Made by a program: the position numbers and the translations under genes
The notes under the pieces: generated by a model
Seen by the model: the letters and a program-made list of their open reading frames with translations, nothing else
Databases searched by the model: none
What the model was told of the DNA's origin: nothing
Source of the DNA: Microcyclospora pomicola
Taxonomy: Eukaryota; Ascomycota; Dothideomycetes; Capnodiales
Direction: 5' to 3'
DNA: 64,000 nucleotides
Assembly: GCA_002786065.1 (NCBI GenBank)
Contig: NHNY01000030.1
Location: forward strand, 186,001 to 250,000
In this document: piece by piece, positions 20,107 to 30,940 of the stretch
Position numbering within the stretch: position 1 is the first letter of the stretch
How the letters are laid out: every line of letters begins with the position of its first letter

Positions 20107-21693
20107 ATGCCGATCATGGACGAAAGAACATCAAAAGGACAATCGCTCCAAGATGCGCTATCTGCAGTTCTACCACAGGACTTCTCATGCAAGGCTCATC
20201 ATGTTTATACGCCTGCGAAACCCTGCGATCCGCTCTTTTCACCAGCCCTTGGAAAAGAACCTGAGAAGACACTGTTGGCGACCCATTTCTTGGCTGTGAG
20301 CATACTTTCAGACGAGCAGGACTCGGCACCAAGCGGCACTGGAAAGGATTTGAGATCGGAAGTACTGATCCTTGGACTAGAAGTGTTTGTGTACAAGACC
20401 AGACATCTTACCACCATTTTCGTCGGCAAAGCGGACTCCACTGGATACCTTACCAAGCGTGCTACTCAACATGCATCACCAATAAAAGCTATCTGTACGG
20501 CGTTTCTTCAGTGGCTGTCCAGTCAATTACGACGACAGCATCCCGCTCGAACGCTCGTCATCTCACTTTTCGCTCGGGCCCAGGCACAGTATCTGTTCCC
20601 TGGATCGTCCGAACATGAATCTAAACATATCCTTGATGATCGACAGCTCGTCAAGTGGTGGGCCAAAGTGTTAGATCCGATCGTTTGTCCAAAACCAGTC
20701 GGAAAAGGTATCATCCAGGGCTATCTCACCATTCCAGGCTACGATGCTCACGAACTCAGAACGTACCTCCCTCGTACTGCCTCATCCCAGACGTTGTGGA
20801 TAACCGGCCATCCCTTGAAAGAGTTGGGCGTAGTACGCGGCCTGTCGCAAGATGCGCTTCCAAGATGTTTGCTACCACGCTTTCCGGACGATCCCAAGGC
20901 TAGATACATGTCAGACCTCGATGAGGAGGTAGGCATGTCGGATGATACTTCTGTGACCGCCAGTCCTGCTAAGAATAAGACTGGGAAGTGGAAGAACATC
21001 GCCACCATCGATCGCTTTTGGGAAGCCATGGAGTTCCGGCAGGAGTGCTCTTCTGGTCGTGTGGTCGGATTTCTTTGGGTTGTGATGTCTCCATTGCCTG
21101 TCTCGGTTGCAGCTGAAGATTATGTTCCTGGCGTGAGTCAGGAGAAGTTCGCTGCCGACGATGTCGCCAAGAGATCTGCCACTCCGACCCCTGCCCCGAA
21201 AGATAATTCTCGCAAGCGTAGACGCAAACCTCTCACAGGCCCCATCATTTCTCGTCAGCCACGTCTGAAAGGCGGCTCATCAGCGCTGCCCAATACGAAC
21301 AGCTCCGAGCTAGACGGGATGGTCAATGGTGCCGGCGTCAGCCTTATCAAGAGCGCATATGACAAAGCCATGCACACACTTCTGCACCTTGACTTCTGTA
21401 ACCTCGACATAGCGACAGAATCTACGACGAAATGGACTTCAGACGTCTCTCGCTTGAGTGGTTTCGCCAATTGGGCCGTCGATGTCGTTGGCACATGCGC
21501 GTCAGCACCCCTGCCACACGTTAGATCTACCACAAATGGAGCAAGCCCGATCCTTGACATGAGTACTATGGTGCGGAAGAAACGGAAGGTTGTTGACGAT
21601 GTGGACACAGTCAACGCTCCGAGTGTGCCGGTGGTCAATGTGCTAGGCGCAGGGATGATCAGGAAGAAAGCCAAGCCCCCTGCTGTTGCGTGA
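20107..21693 (+). CDS. RTT109: Histone acetyltransferase Rtt109
   Basis: 528 aa, single exon, ATG at 20107. Fungal-specific KAT11 enzyme that acetylates histone H3 (K56, K9, K27) with the chaperones Vps75 or Asf1 during replication-coupled nucleosome assembly. Family features in order: N-terminal LPQDFSCKAHHVYTPAKPCD, EVFVYKT...TTIFVGKADSTGY, RTLVISLFARAQAQYLFPGS, the hallmark QLVKWWAKVLDPIV (about 200), then ELRTYLPRT...WITGHP, then FWEAMEFRQECSSGRVVGFLW in the catalytic core. The C-terminus has a basic RKRRRKP stretch, a likely nuclear localisation signal. It lies only 1.5 kb from Rad9/Crb2, another DNA-damage gene. Confidence 0.92.
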   Translation: MPIMDERTSKGQSLQDALSAVLPQDFSCKAHHVYTPAKPCDPLFSPALGKEPEKTLLATHFLAVSILSDEQDSAPSGTGKDLRSEVLILGLEVFVYKTRHLTTIFVGKADSTGYLTKRATQHASPIKAICTAFLQWLSSQLRRQHPARTLVISLFARAQAQYLFPGSSEHESKHILDDRQLVKWWAKVLDPIVCPKPVGKGIIQGYLTIPGYDAHELRTYLPRTASSQTLWITGHPLKELGVVRGLSQDALPRCLLPRFPDDPKARYMSDLDEEVGMSDDTSVTASPAKNKTGKWKNIATIDRFWEAMEFRQECSSGRVVGFLWVVMSPLPVSVAAEDYVPGVSQEKFAADDVAKRSATPTPAPKDNSRKRRRKPLTGPIISRQPRLKGGSSALPNTNSSELDGMVNGAGVSLIKSAYDKAMHTLLHLDFCNLDIATESTTKWTSDVSRLSGFANWAVDVVGTCASAPLPHVRSTTNGASPILDMSTMVRKKRKVVDDVDTVNAPSVPVVNVLGAGMIRKKAKPPAVA

Positions 21694-21955
21694 TATCTTG
21701 AATGAGTGTTTGGCGTTATGGTTTAGGTTGTGGAGTCTCTGGCGCATACCTTACATAACATTATTTTCTTGAGATCGACCGGCATGTGCTATAACACAAC
21801 TTTGACAGTCTTGAGATCGTCTCCCGCCGATGCGCCGCAGATTCCAGCTTCCCTCAATGCCTAGATATGTAGACTGCAGAAGTCAGTCCGTGACCTCAGA
21901 AAACAGTAACATGAGACCAGATGAAGCAAACCCACCAAAATCCTACCTACACGAT

Positions 21956-22477
21956 TCAAGCCTCCTTCCCCTTCCCCAGCCTCCTCATCTCCAGCCAATA
22001 TCCCACCCAGATCAACCCCACAATCCCCGCAAAGCCATGCCCCTGGTGAAAACTCCCTTCATACGCAAACTCCGGATCCCACCATGCCGTGCCCGGATAC
22101 AAGATGGCACACACGCCTGCGGCACAGTAGAAGCTCCCGATGAGCGCGGCCGTGAACACGCTGTCGCGCGCCGCGGCGAGCGAGCCCGTCGGCCGCAGGA
22201 GATAGTAGCTGCTCGCGGTGGCGAGGAGCGCGCCGAGCGTCATGGTCTGGCCGTTGTGGAATCTACATTTGCATCGACGATGGCGAGCGGTCTTAGCGAT
22301 CCACCCAAGGATTTTTTATCACAGGACAGATGGAGGAGTAGTTTACCGGGCATGTGGTGGCCAGCGGGGGTTATAGACGTGCGTTTCGTTGAAGTCGGCA
22401 GCGAAGGCGCCGAGGCCGTAGGCCAGGTTCATCGCGAGCATGAGGCTGCGGCCGGGCGTGATGGAAGACCAAGGCAT
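21956..22477 (-). CDS. Small membrane protein, DUF6640-like
   Basis: 145 aa, two exons: 22347-22477 and 21956-22262, with an 84-nt intron (GTAAAC...GTAG) in phase 2 inside HARFHNGQ. Visible: SLMLAMNLAYGLGAF, NETHVYNPRWPPHA, FHNGQTMTLGALLA, SVFTAALIGSFYCAAGVCAI and a final GFAGIVGLIWVGYWLE helix: about four hydrophobic segments. Pattern and length fit the fungal DUF6640 family, often loosely labelled acetyltransferase-like; I know of no assigned function. Tail-to-tail with RTT109 at 262 bp. Confidence 0.65.
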
Positions 22478-23331
22478 GGGGGTGAAGCAATGTTGTTGAA
22501 ATGAGATTGGCTGGTACAGGAAGAGGTGAGATGTGGATGATACAGTATGGAGATGGGAGGTGGATGATTTGGCAGGACGTTCGCCTCGTCATAGTACAGC
22601 TCTACAACCCTCTCGCGCTCTTAGTGACAAGACCTAGACGCTCACCATACAGTGTGTTGGATCGTAGGACTCATATTGCACCGTCTCGTCTCAACATATA
22701 GAGGACGAAGCTTACCTTTTCCGGGCCTGTCAATGATGAATCTTGGACAAATGTCGGCACGTCTCATGCTCCGATTTATGAGAGTCCTAGACCTCAGGCG
22801 TGCCCACCTTCTTCGAAATCGACATTGGTGAACATGATATACCAGTTGCATCGTCCAGCGCGATGTTCGCAGCTATAGATGACGTCCCAACGAGACAACC
22901 GGTGATGCGCGCGCAATCTGGAATCCTGTAGGATGTGGATCCTGCCGAAGGGAAGAAGCGACGCCACCTCTGTCTTGCGCTCATCGATCTTACTAACATC
23001 TGTTTCAAATGTTTGACAATGCATACAACTCCGAAGGCAGAGTACTGAATAAGATGATAAAGGCGAATGTGATCAAGAGGTGATGAAGATCGTTATCAAT
23101 TGCGCCGTAGCTATGAAGATGAGCGCCTTATGAAAGCGCCTTGATTGCCCAACCGTCCATGAATCGATTTACCCAATGTCATCCCCGCGTCGTAAGATGC
23201 CATGCCAAAACACCTCCCAGATCGCAGTTTAAACGCCAGTGCCCTAGTATGATAAAAACGAGTGAAAGAAGTTATCGAAGAATGCCCGCACAAAGCCGCT
23301 GCAGTGCGCTAAGCCCCATGTCTTTATACGC
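22478..23331. other. Intergenic, nothing clear
   Basis: 850 bp between the DUF6640-like start and the GH16 stop. Short frames only; no motif or RNA gene noticed. Confidence 0.5.
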
Positions 23332-24433
23332 TTAAGCGCGGAGGTTGACGGGCTGGCGGAGAGCACGGCGGACGGGCGAGGTGGTGTTGCTGAGCGTCGA
23401 CTTGCCAATGCCAGCATCGCCGGAACCAGACGAGTAGGTCTTGAGGGAGTTGACGATCCAGTAGGCGTCAGCGAAAGCATCAGGGTTGTTGGAGACGTAG
23501 TCGTTGCAGGTGTCGGCCAATGGGGCACAAGTGGCGTCCGAGCCCCAGACGTTGCCGGCCCAGTCACCGCAGAAGGTGTTGTCAAAGAGGATGGAGAGGC
23601 CGTTGAAGTGCGAGGGAATGTCGCAACCACCCTGGAACTGAGCAGTCGGGGTACCCCAGCCGGAGGGGTCGGGGCTGCCGTTGGTGATGTCCGCAGGGAT
23701 GTTGTTACGGCTGAAGAACCAGATGGTGATCGCGTTGCCACCGTCATCGATCTGAGTGGCGTAGACACCGCCGTTGGCGTCATTGAAGCCAGTACCGTAG
23801 GACGAAGTGTCGGTGCTGCTGATTCCACAACCAGCGTTGGCTGCCTGACCAGCTGCGTTGATGTAGCAGTTGGTGGTGTCCAGGGTGCCAGAGAAGGCGC
23901 CGTTGTTGGTGATGGTGCATCCATCGCTGGTGTGGAGGGTCATTTGGTTGGTGGTCTGGCTGTTCACGCCCTCAATGATGTCTAGCATCTGTTAGCATCG
24001 CATCAGGATGGCTGTGAACAGCGCTCATGAACTTACCAATTTCACCGTTGTTGGGCCAGTCGGGTGCCAACATCCAGAAAGCGGGCCAGGTACCGCAAAC
24101 ACCGCCAGGCATGTGTCCAATGTCAACGATGATGAGACCGCTGCTGTAGGTGGAGGAGCTGGAGATGCGGACAGAGGCACGTCCGTTGGGGGTGCCGTTG
24201 GTGGTGTGGTCAACACCGATGTACGCATTCGTGCCGTCGGTGCTGGTGTATCCGGCAGAGCTGGCGGTAGCAGCGTCGACGTATTGGACGAAGCCATGAG
24301 TGGGGTCGCTGCCAGTGAAGAAGTCGAAGTTGTCGAAGAAGTTGTTGGAGAAGAAGTCCTGCTCAAGGACGAATTGAGCCAAGCTGGTGCCGCTCATCAG
24401 CACAAGGCCGGAGGCTACAGTGGAGAAATGCAT
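23332..24433 (-). CDS. Secreted GH16 endo-beta-glucanase (mixed-linked glucanase-like)
   Basis: 348 aa, two exons: 24037-24433 and 23332-23981; a 55-nt intron (GTAAGT...CTAG). It splits the Asp codon of the catalytic motif E-x-D-x-x-E, which becomes GEIDIIEGVN after splicing. Visible: signal peptide MHFSTVASGLVLMSGTSLAQ, GHMPGGVCGTWPAFWML upstream of the motif, and conserved downstream WFFSRNNIPADI, FDNTFCGDWAGNVW and CNDYV. Family members hydrolyse beta-1,3(4)-glucans and act in wall remodelling or glucan breakdown. No GPI signal is seen, so it is probably secreted. A TATAAA lies about 110 bp upstream of the start (near 24544-24549). Glycan specificity cannot be read. Confidence 0.92.
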
Positions 24434-26590
24434 CTTGAATGAAAGAACTGGAAGTTGAGGGCTTGTCAGAAGGCCTTGGCTGTTAAGGAATGAGCGACTG
24501 TGCAGTGGATGATGGAGATCTAGAAATGGGCACTACTCCAGTCTTTATATGTTTGTTCCATGATACTGAGACTTGATCTTCCACCATGGTAGAGGCGTCT
24601 GAAACCGACAATCCCAAAGACTAGAGGACTAATGAGCCATGTGCCAATACACTCCAGCCAATCAGTCCTGGTGTTTGATGCGTAGCTCATGCCCGTGCAA
24701 TACGCCTCTGGGGATATGCAGGATGCTGGGATTGCGAGCCACATTCTCCGAGCCGCGGCGTACGTGCCCGCCTTCTTCTCGAACGAGGTAGCAGGCATAT
24801 TTAAGCTTAAAATGGCGGGATCAGAGAGGCTTCACGACGAGCAGTCCTGTGGTTGACTGCAGTGACCTCAACCTACGCATCCCACTTGACAACTTATAAG
24901 TCATCCTCATACGGTTTTCGGGTTAAGCCACAGAACGAAACCAGAGCGGACGAAAGTACACAGCGATTTCCATGTGCCATGTTCCGGCCGCAGGATGGTG
25001 GTGGTGGAAGTACAGCACTGCGTCCCATGCACATCTTCACCCCAAACGGTGAACGCGAAGGATTGAGGCAGCCGAGCAAAATGTAACTCACGATGCATGG
25101 TTACCACGAGGCGGAGACCAACCCACAATCCACCCGCACGTGTCTGAGGCAGCGAGCGCTGTTGACTTGATCGCGCCGAGTGACTGATAAAGTTGGCGGA
25201 TTGGCGATGATGCATGACAGGTCCTGCAAATGCGCCAATCATACTCCCGCAGAATAGGCATTTATGGGTGAGGAGTTGAGTAGGTCGTCTCCTGCGATGC
25301 TGGTGATGGGCGAGTCCGTCCATCAGTCGACGCCAGCCTGGAGTCAAGATGCCTACACACCCAACCAACAGGATGAACGTCAACAGTTGGCACGGGATAG
25401 ATCGACGACGTCAAGCGCCTTAAGCACAAGATTCATGATCCTGCATTGGCAAGCTGCCAGATCTCCCCAGCTATATCACCGGATGGTGGGTCTCGTTCCC
25501 AAGCAGACAACGCGAAATCCGTCTGCGGCTGCGGTGATGTGTCCTGATTCAGCACGTTGCGGCGCTCACATGACTGCGACACTATCCATGCGGTTGTCCC
25601 AGAAGAAGTGGCGCGACATCAGTCTTTCAGCTAGGTTGCGCTCCACGCTCTCCGAGGCGTGGACGCCGCAATTCGCTCGCCGAAAGTCTCCCATTTGAGG
25701 GTTCGCATGGAGGCCTGCGCATGGATACAGCGACGCCACGACACTGCGCGCATATTGACTTATTGTTCATTGGTATTGCGAATGGTGGCTAGACTGTAAT
25801 GCCATATGCGAACCATAATCAAACAGTTGGACATCAGCTGAAGAGATGGTACGGTGCCATGCGCTTACACGACGTAAGATGGTCGTGAATTTTAGTTGCG
25901 GGTACTGCCGCTAGCTGCATTTCGAACCTTGGTGGTAAGCGAACGTCAAGGACGGATCCTTGAGAGTGCGGTAGGAAGATAGCCTTCTCAACCAAGCACG
26001 TTAAATGTTGTACAGCCTGACCGCAAGACTATACTGACTTGACAAGAGGAAAGAGTGAACGTCAATCAAGCTGATATCCGGAAGTACAAGTATGTTCGAA
26101 GATCTATAAACAACAATCAACATCACCACCAAGATTTCTTACAGCAAATCGAAGGTAGGGAGTCCAGCGAATGAACCTGACCGTGGGGAAAGCAGCATTG
26201 TAAACACCGCTCCGACTCAGCCCATCAACCCGTCCGCCCCTTATAACAAAGAACAGTGCAGAAGAGCCAAGAATGTCGACGATGATGATCTCCTCGCAGA
26301 CACCACCTTTTCCTCCTGCAATCCCCCATTCTGTGCCCGCAGACTTTGCCCGCAGTTCTCTTCCGTGCGAACCTACCCTTCGAACGACGCTCCCGACCGA
26401 CGCCACGCTAATAGTGCACCGTGCGACCCGTCTGCCAGCGCCGCGCTAACGTGTTTCAATCGCAATGTCCATTCTTTCTGCTGCCAAGATTTCCCATTTT
26501 CGATTCCCTTCAAGTTCCCACCACTGATTACTCAATATACACACATATTCCGTTGGGTTGCGCATGCGCAGTCATGCGGGAGATGTTCGG
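24434..26590. other. 2.1-kb gene-poor stretch
   Basis: Promoter of the GH16 gene (TATA near 24545) and then no recognisable gene. Frames at 24907-25383 (-) and 25264-25698 (+) have chance-like composition. Confidence 0.5.
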
Positions 26591-29079
26591 TTACTGAGGC
26601 GACTTGCTGTTGCTCGGCCCCTGCCCATTGCGACCTTCATTGCGGTCACCAAGACCGAGATTGTTCATGCCGCTGTTGAGGAAGGAGAATGGGTCCGCAC
26701 TGCCTTCGTTCTGGTTGTAGCCTGAGTTGCTGTAACCGCCGTTCGAATATGCTCCATGATTGCCTCCGGAAGATTGGGTACCCTGGTTGAAGGCCTGTTC
26801 GGCGCGGCTGTCGAATCCTCCCTGAGGTGGCATGCCTCCAGCATTGTTGCCCATGTGCTGCTGACCGTAACCGCCTTGCATGTACGGGCTTGGAGCACCG
26901 ACGCCCGAGGGCAGAGAGTATGTGGATGGGGGACCAAACGATTGTCCACCATATTGACCGCCCATCTGACCCCCTCCGTATGCACTGCTGGCTGGGGTCA
27001 TCGCGCCGTATGAGCTGTTGTCCATGGAGCCCATGCTCATGCTTGGCGGTCCTGGCGGTCCGCCGTAAGATGGTCCGGGGAAGGTCGTCATGCCGCCCTC
27101 GGCCACGATGGCGGCGTTGTTCCTAGATGCACCACAACGCAAGCAAGAAACGTTCTTAGCAAAGTTGTGATAGTTGCAACCTTCATTTCCACACTTCCAA
27201 TCTCCAGCACGGAAGGGAACGACACCTCCGCGGCCGCCAGAACCACCCATGCCTCCGCCGTAATTGTTGCCATGCATCGGGGGATGGCCTCCCATCATGC
27301 CAGGATGACCGTAGTTTGGCCCTCCACCGTACGGGTTGGGTGGCATACCGTAGTTGGAGGCGTATGGATCAGCAGGTGCAGCTTGACTCATAGCTGGGAA
27401 CGAGCAGCGGAAGCATGCCGTACGACGCTGAAAGTTCGAGAAGCCACAGCTCGGGCAGGTCCAGTCACCAGGACGCGGTCGGTTCTTGGACGGTGGGAAT
27501 GGGGTAAGAAGGGGAGGGCCGCCAGATGGCTGCTGGCCAGCTGCGCGATCCAAGACCTATCGCATGTCAGTGATCTGTGTGTATATGGAATCTTGGGACA
27601 TAGCTTACTCTCGAGCTTGATGGGGCGACCTCGATGGCACGGTCGTTGAGAGCACGCCCGTTCATACTGAGGGATTCGGCAGCCTGATGATGTTGTTAGG
27701 ATTTCAACTGTTACATGGCTCACATGCGGACGGGTCTGAAGTGGGTACCGAATGCACGGCTTTTGAACAGAATGGAGTGAAGGATGGTGAGACAGCGATC
27801 GAAGTGAAGCGTAAATCCGCAAACAAAGTGAGGCTCAGATGACGTCAAGCATGCGTTGTTGGTGCAGGGGACATGGGGCGACTTGGTGACACAAAGCAGA
27901 TGTTGCTGGATTGGTGGTACGCGGGAATTGAAATTGGGGATGATGAGCTGATAGTACTAACCTCTTCGTGGCTGCCAAACACCACGAATCCGCTGCCACT
28001 TGGCTTGCCGCCCTCTGGTGTGCGTAGTGTCCAGAATGCAATGGGTCTTCCACCATATTGCGTGAACCAGCTCTCGAGCTCGCTCTGTGTTGTGTCGTGA
28101 GGTAGGCCACTCAGGTGCAGGACTTTGGAGCGCTCGCCCAGGAATGCACGAACGTCACTTCGTGCGTCGAGGGGGCGTGTCATGACATCCAAGTCTCCTT
28201 GCGGGTTGCTCTGGCTAGGGCGCGACTTCTGAATCAAGGAGCGTAAGCAGCGTGTGAGCGTCAAAGCCTCTTCGAGAGCCCGTCGTGGTGATGAGGGTGC
28301 AAGCGCTTGCAGATGGAATGGAAGACCACCAGTGACTTTGCCAGACGACCTTACTTCTTCAACCTCGAGGCCAGCACAGATGGACGAGAGGCTGGAGGAG
28401 CTGAAGGCTAGGGTCTCTGGGTGGTGCGATTGGAAGGTCTGGTACTCTGTGCGGAGACCGAACAGGACCGGGTGCTGCAGGTAAGCTGGGAGAACGACAT
28501 TCTTGTCGCGAGCTTCACGCGGAAGTTGTACCCGCAAGTCCCACGGGGTCAAGGTGACAAAGGCGAAGGTAGGCGGGTCACCAGAGCCTGCATCTTTCGG
28601 TACAAGGTTCTCCTTTGCGTAGTGGTCGAATTGGTTGACCGCGTCACGGAATGTACCGGCATTGCGTACGTGTTCCCAGGTCAGCGTTGTAAGCGACGTG
28701 CACAGCGGCGTGATCGGAGTGTTGACAGGCTTGACCAAGGCTGATGAACGGTATAGCTATGGCAGGATATCAGCATATTATCCTCATCCAGCTCATCCTC
28801 ATCCATATTCACCTCAGGCAGACTCGGGTCGCGGGCGTCCACCACGACCCATCCAATCTCAATCACTTCAGCGCTGTCTTTCGTCACATAGACTCCGTGC
28901 TCATCACAGGTCGTAGCGATGTGGATGATGCAGAACTTGTCGTACTGCGAGCCGGGCGCCGTGGTGGCAGACGCGGCCTGCGATCGGTCGGGTGCATGTT
29001 GCTGAGCGCTTGAACCTGGCTGCTGTGCTGGTGGAGGAAAGTTGGCACCCTGGTAGGGGGGACCTTGTGGAGTGGACAT
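26591..29079 (-). CDS. NRP1: RNA-binding protein of the NRP1 type: ERI1-like domain, RRM, two RanBP2 zinc fingers
   Basis: 700 aa from four exons: 28813-29079, 27962-28756, 27609-27683, 26591-27556. Introns are 56, 278 and 52 nt, all phase 0. Domain order: Pro/Gln-rich start; an ERI1/DEDDh-exonuclease-like fold (FCIIHIATTCDEHGVYVTKD...SAEVIEIGW, then LVKPVNTPITPLCTSL); an RRM (KVLHLSGLPHDTTQSELESW...GSGFVVFGSHEE) continued in the 25-codon third exon (AAESLSMNGRAL); then two RanBP2-type fingers (GDWTCPSCGFSNFQRRTACF and GDWKCGNEGCNYHNF...CLRCG) and a Gly/Asn/Gln-rich tail. The Asp-x-Glu of active DEDDh nucleases is His-x-Ala here, so nuclease activity is unlikely. In yeast Nrp1 associates with mRNA and stress granules. 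Confidence 0.88.
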
Positions 29080-30940
29080 GTCTGTGGCCGGATGTATGGT
29101 ATTACTTTTACAATCCCCGAACAACGCCGTACTCCTGTTCTCAATGCCCTGCTAGTATGCTCGGACTGCCAAGCTTTTTGCGGAGGTCAAGCCACTGAGA
29201 TGGTGACTTTGGTGGAACCGGCCGACTTCGAAGCGGTCAGTGGTATAGCTGATGTAGGTCGTGCTGGGATTCGAACAGGAGAAGCTGGTCAGATAGTGTG
29301 CCGGATAGGTAGGTCACTAAGCTTCCGGAAGCTGATCGTTCCACGCAGGCAGCACACGCAACAACGGCGTGTCACAGCAATGCGAGATGGCAGATGAAGG
29401 GCAGCAATAAGATGGCAATTGGCCCAGGACGGAGGATGTGATGGGCGATGCAAGTATGCGAAGGGGATGTCGTTCGGATCCGGGGGGCTCAGGACTTGAA
29501 TTCAACGTCGAGGTTCGATGAAACACACGCTTTCGGCGATCCCCTGTCTAGCGTGGCCTGTCGACTGGGCCCAACTAGAGTGAGCGCATGAGAGGTGAGA
29601 CGATGATCGAACTCCAGTATAGGACGAATAGCAGCGATGATCAAATTCGCCGAACGTGATACTCGTTCTGGAGGGGAAGTTGGAACATGTATATTGTCGG
29701 TGGAGAAAGAAAGTCAAGCGTAGACGTCGATGTATTATTATCTGTTGCGGCGGTTCGAGGCACGACATGCAAGATCCCCTGTCGGGCACACCTCCAACGC
29801 GGATGCGGATTCATGCTTCCGAAGACTGTCACACACGTCTGACGAGAACAAGATCAACGATATATGTAGCATCTCAGCCGATGCGACATTATCCGAGTAT
29901 TAGATATGTAAAGTGTGCTTGTGTTTGGTTCGGAGCAAGGCATCTTTTGCCAGGATGATGTCGAAGAACTGCACATCTTCGCCAAATTATTATAGGAGAT
30001 ACGACTGTATGAGGTGGGATGCGATAGGTAAGTAGCATCGACTTTCTCAACAACCTCTCATATCCCTTGATCACCAGGGTGCCGTCTATGTTCCATTTCT
30101 CTCCAGTCTGAAACACCTCACCCTGTCTCTGATCATCATTGTTCTGGTAGGTCCTAGACCAAGTGCGGATTAAAGAGCACCATGCTGCGGCCGTCTTGAA
30201 CTGAACGTAGTTCATCACAATCCTCTGCCGATGCTCACAACAATCCATGTCTATCATGCCTGCTCCTAACCGGTACAGCCAGTGCGCATTACTTGCTCGT
30301 AGCACAATGCTGACAATCCTCGTGTCCGACCTACACTCCGTTCTCGTGTGGCTTCATGTGCGCGACGTTCCAGTAAGAGTTCACGGGACTGGTTGCACGG
30401 CATTCCTCCAACCCATGAGAGATTGTTCCGAGACCGGATGGTCGGGACGGCGTTCTCGTTCGCCAAGGTAGATGGTCCTTCTACAGTTCCATTAGAGGGT
30501 GAGGGGCATGTTGATGTGGTTACGTGGATCCATGAGACTGGATCGCCAGGTTATACAGAGGTGTCCGGCTAGGAAGTGGCCACGTTCTCTGACATGATAG
30601 GCAGAATATTCGGTGGCACTCAAGGTTTGGTGAGCACTCTTCTGTATGGGGTCAAGTCAGAGGAGTCTGTCTGCTGCTCTTGGAGTGATACACGATACTT
30701 AACGCAGTCACAATCGATCGCAACGAATCTACCTATTGATGAGATTGAGACTGGAATACAAGAACCGATCGCGATCTCGCCTCAACTCGCCGGTCTGGTC
30801 GGTTACCCAATGCGTCTATGTACATGATGCTCTATATACCTACACATCAACCAATACAACTACATCTACCTCACTTCTACCCTTCTAATCTACTCGGACT
30901 TTCTCAAGGGATCTCGATCATGTATGCCGATTCACACCAT
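29080..30940. other. 1.9-kb gene-poor stretch
   Basis: NRP1 promoter on the right side of that gene, then the 3' flank of ERG7. Several small frames, none with motifs. A B-box-like GGATTCGAAC at about 29270 does not form a tRNA (see rejected). Confidence 0.5.

Noticed and set aside
29230-29330. tRNA-like GGATTCGAAC on the minus strand near 29270
   Set aside because: No 5-bp T stem around the loop, no matching acceptor strand (expected AGGTCGT partner absent) and no A box at the right distance.
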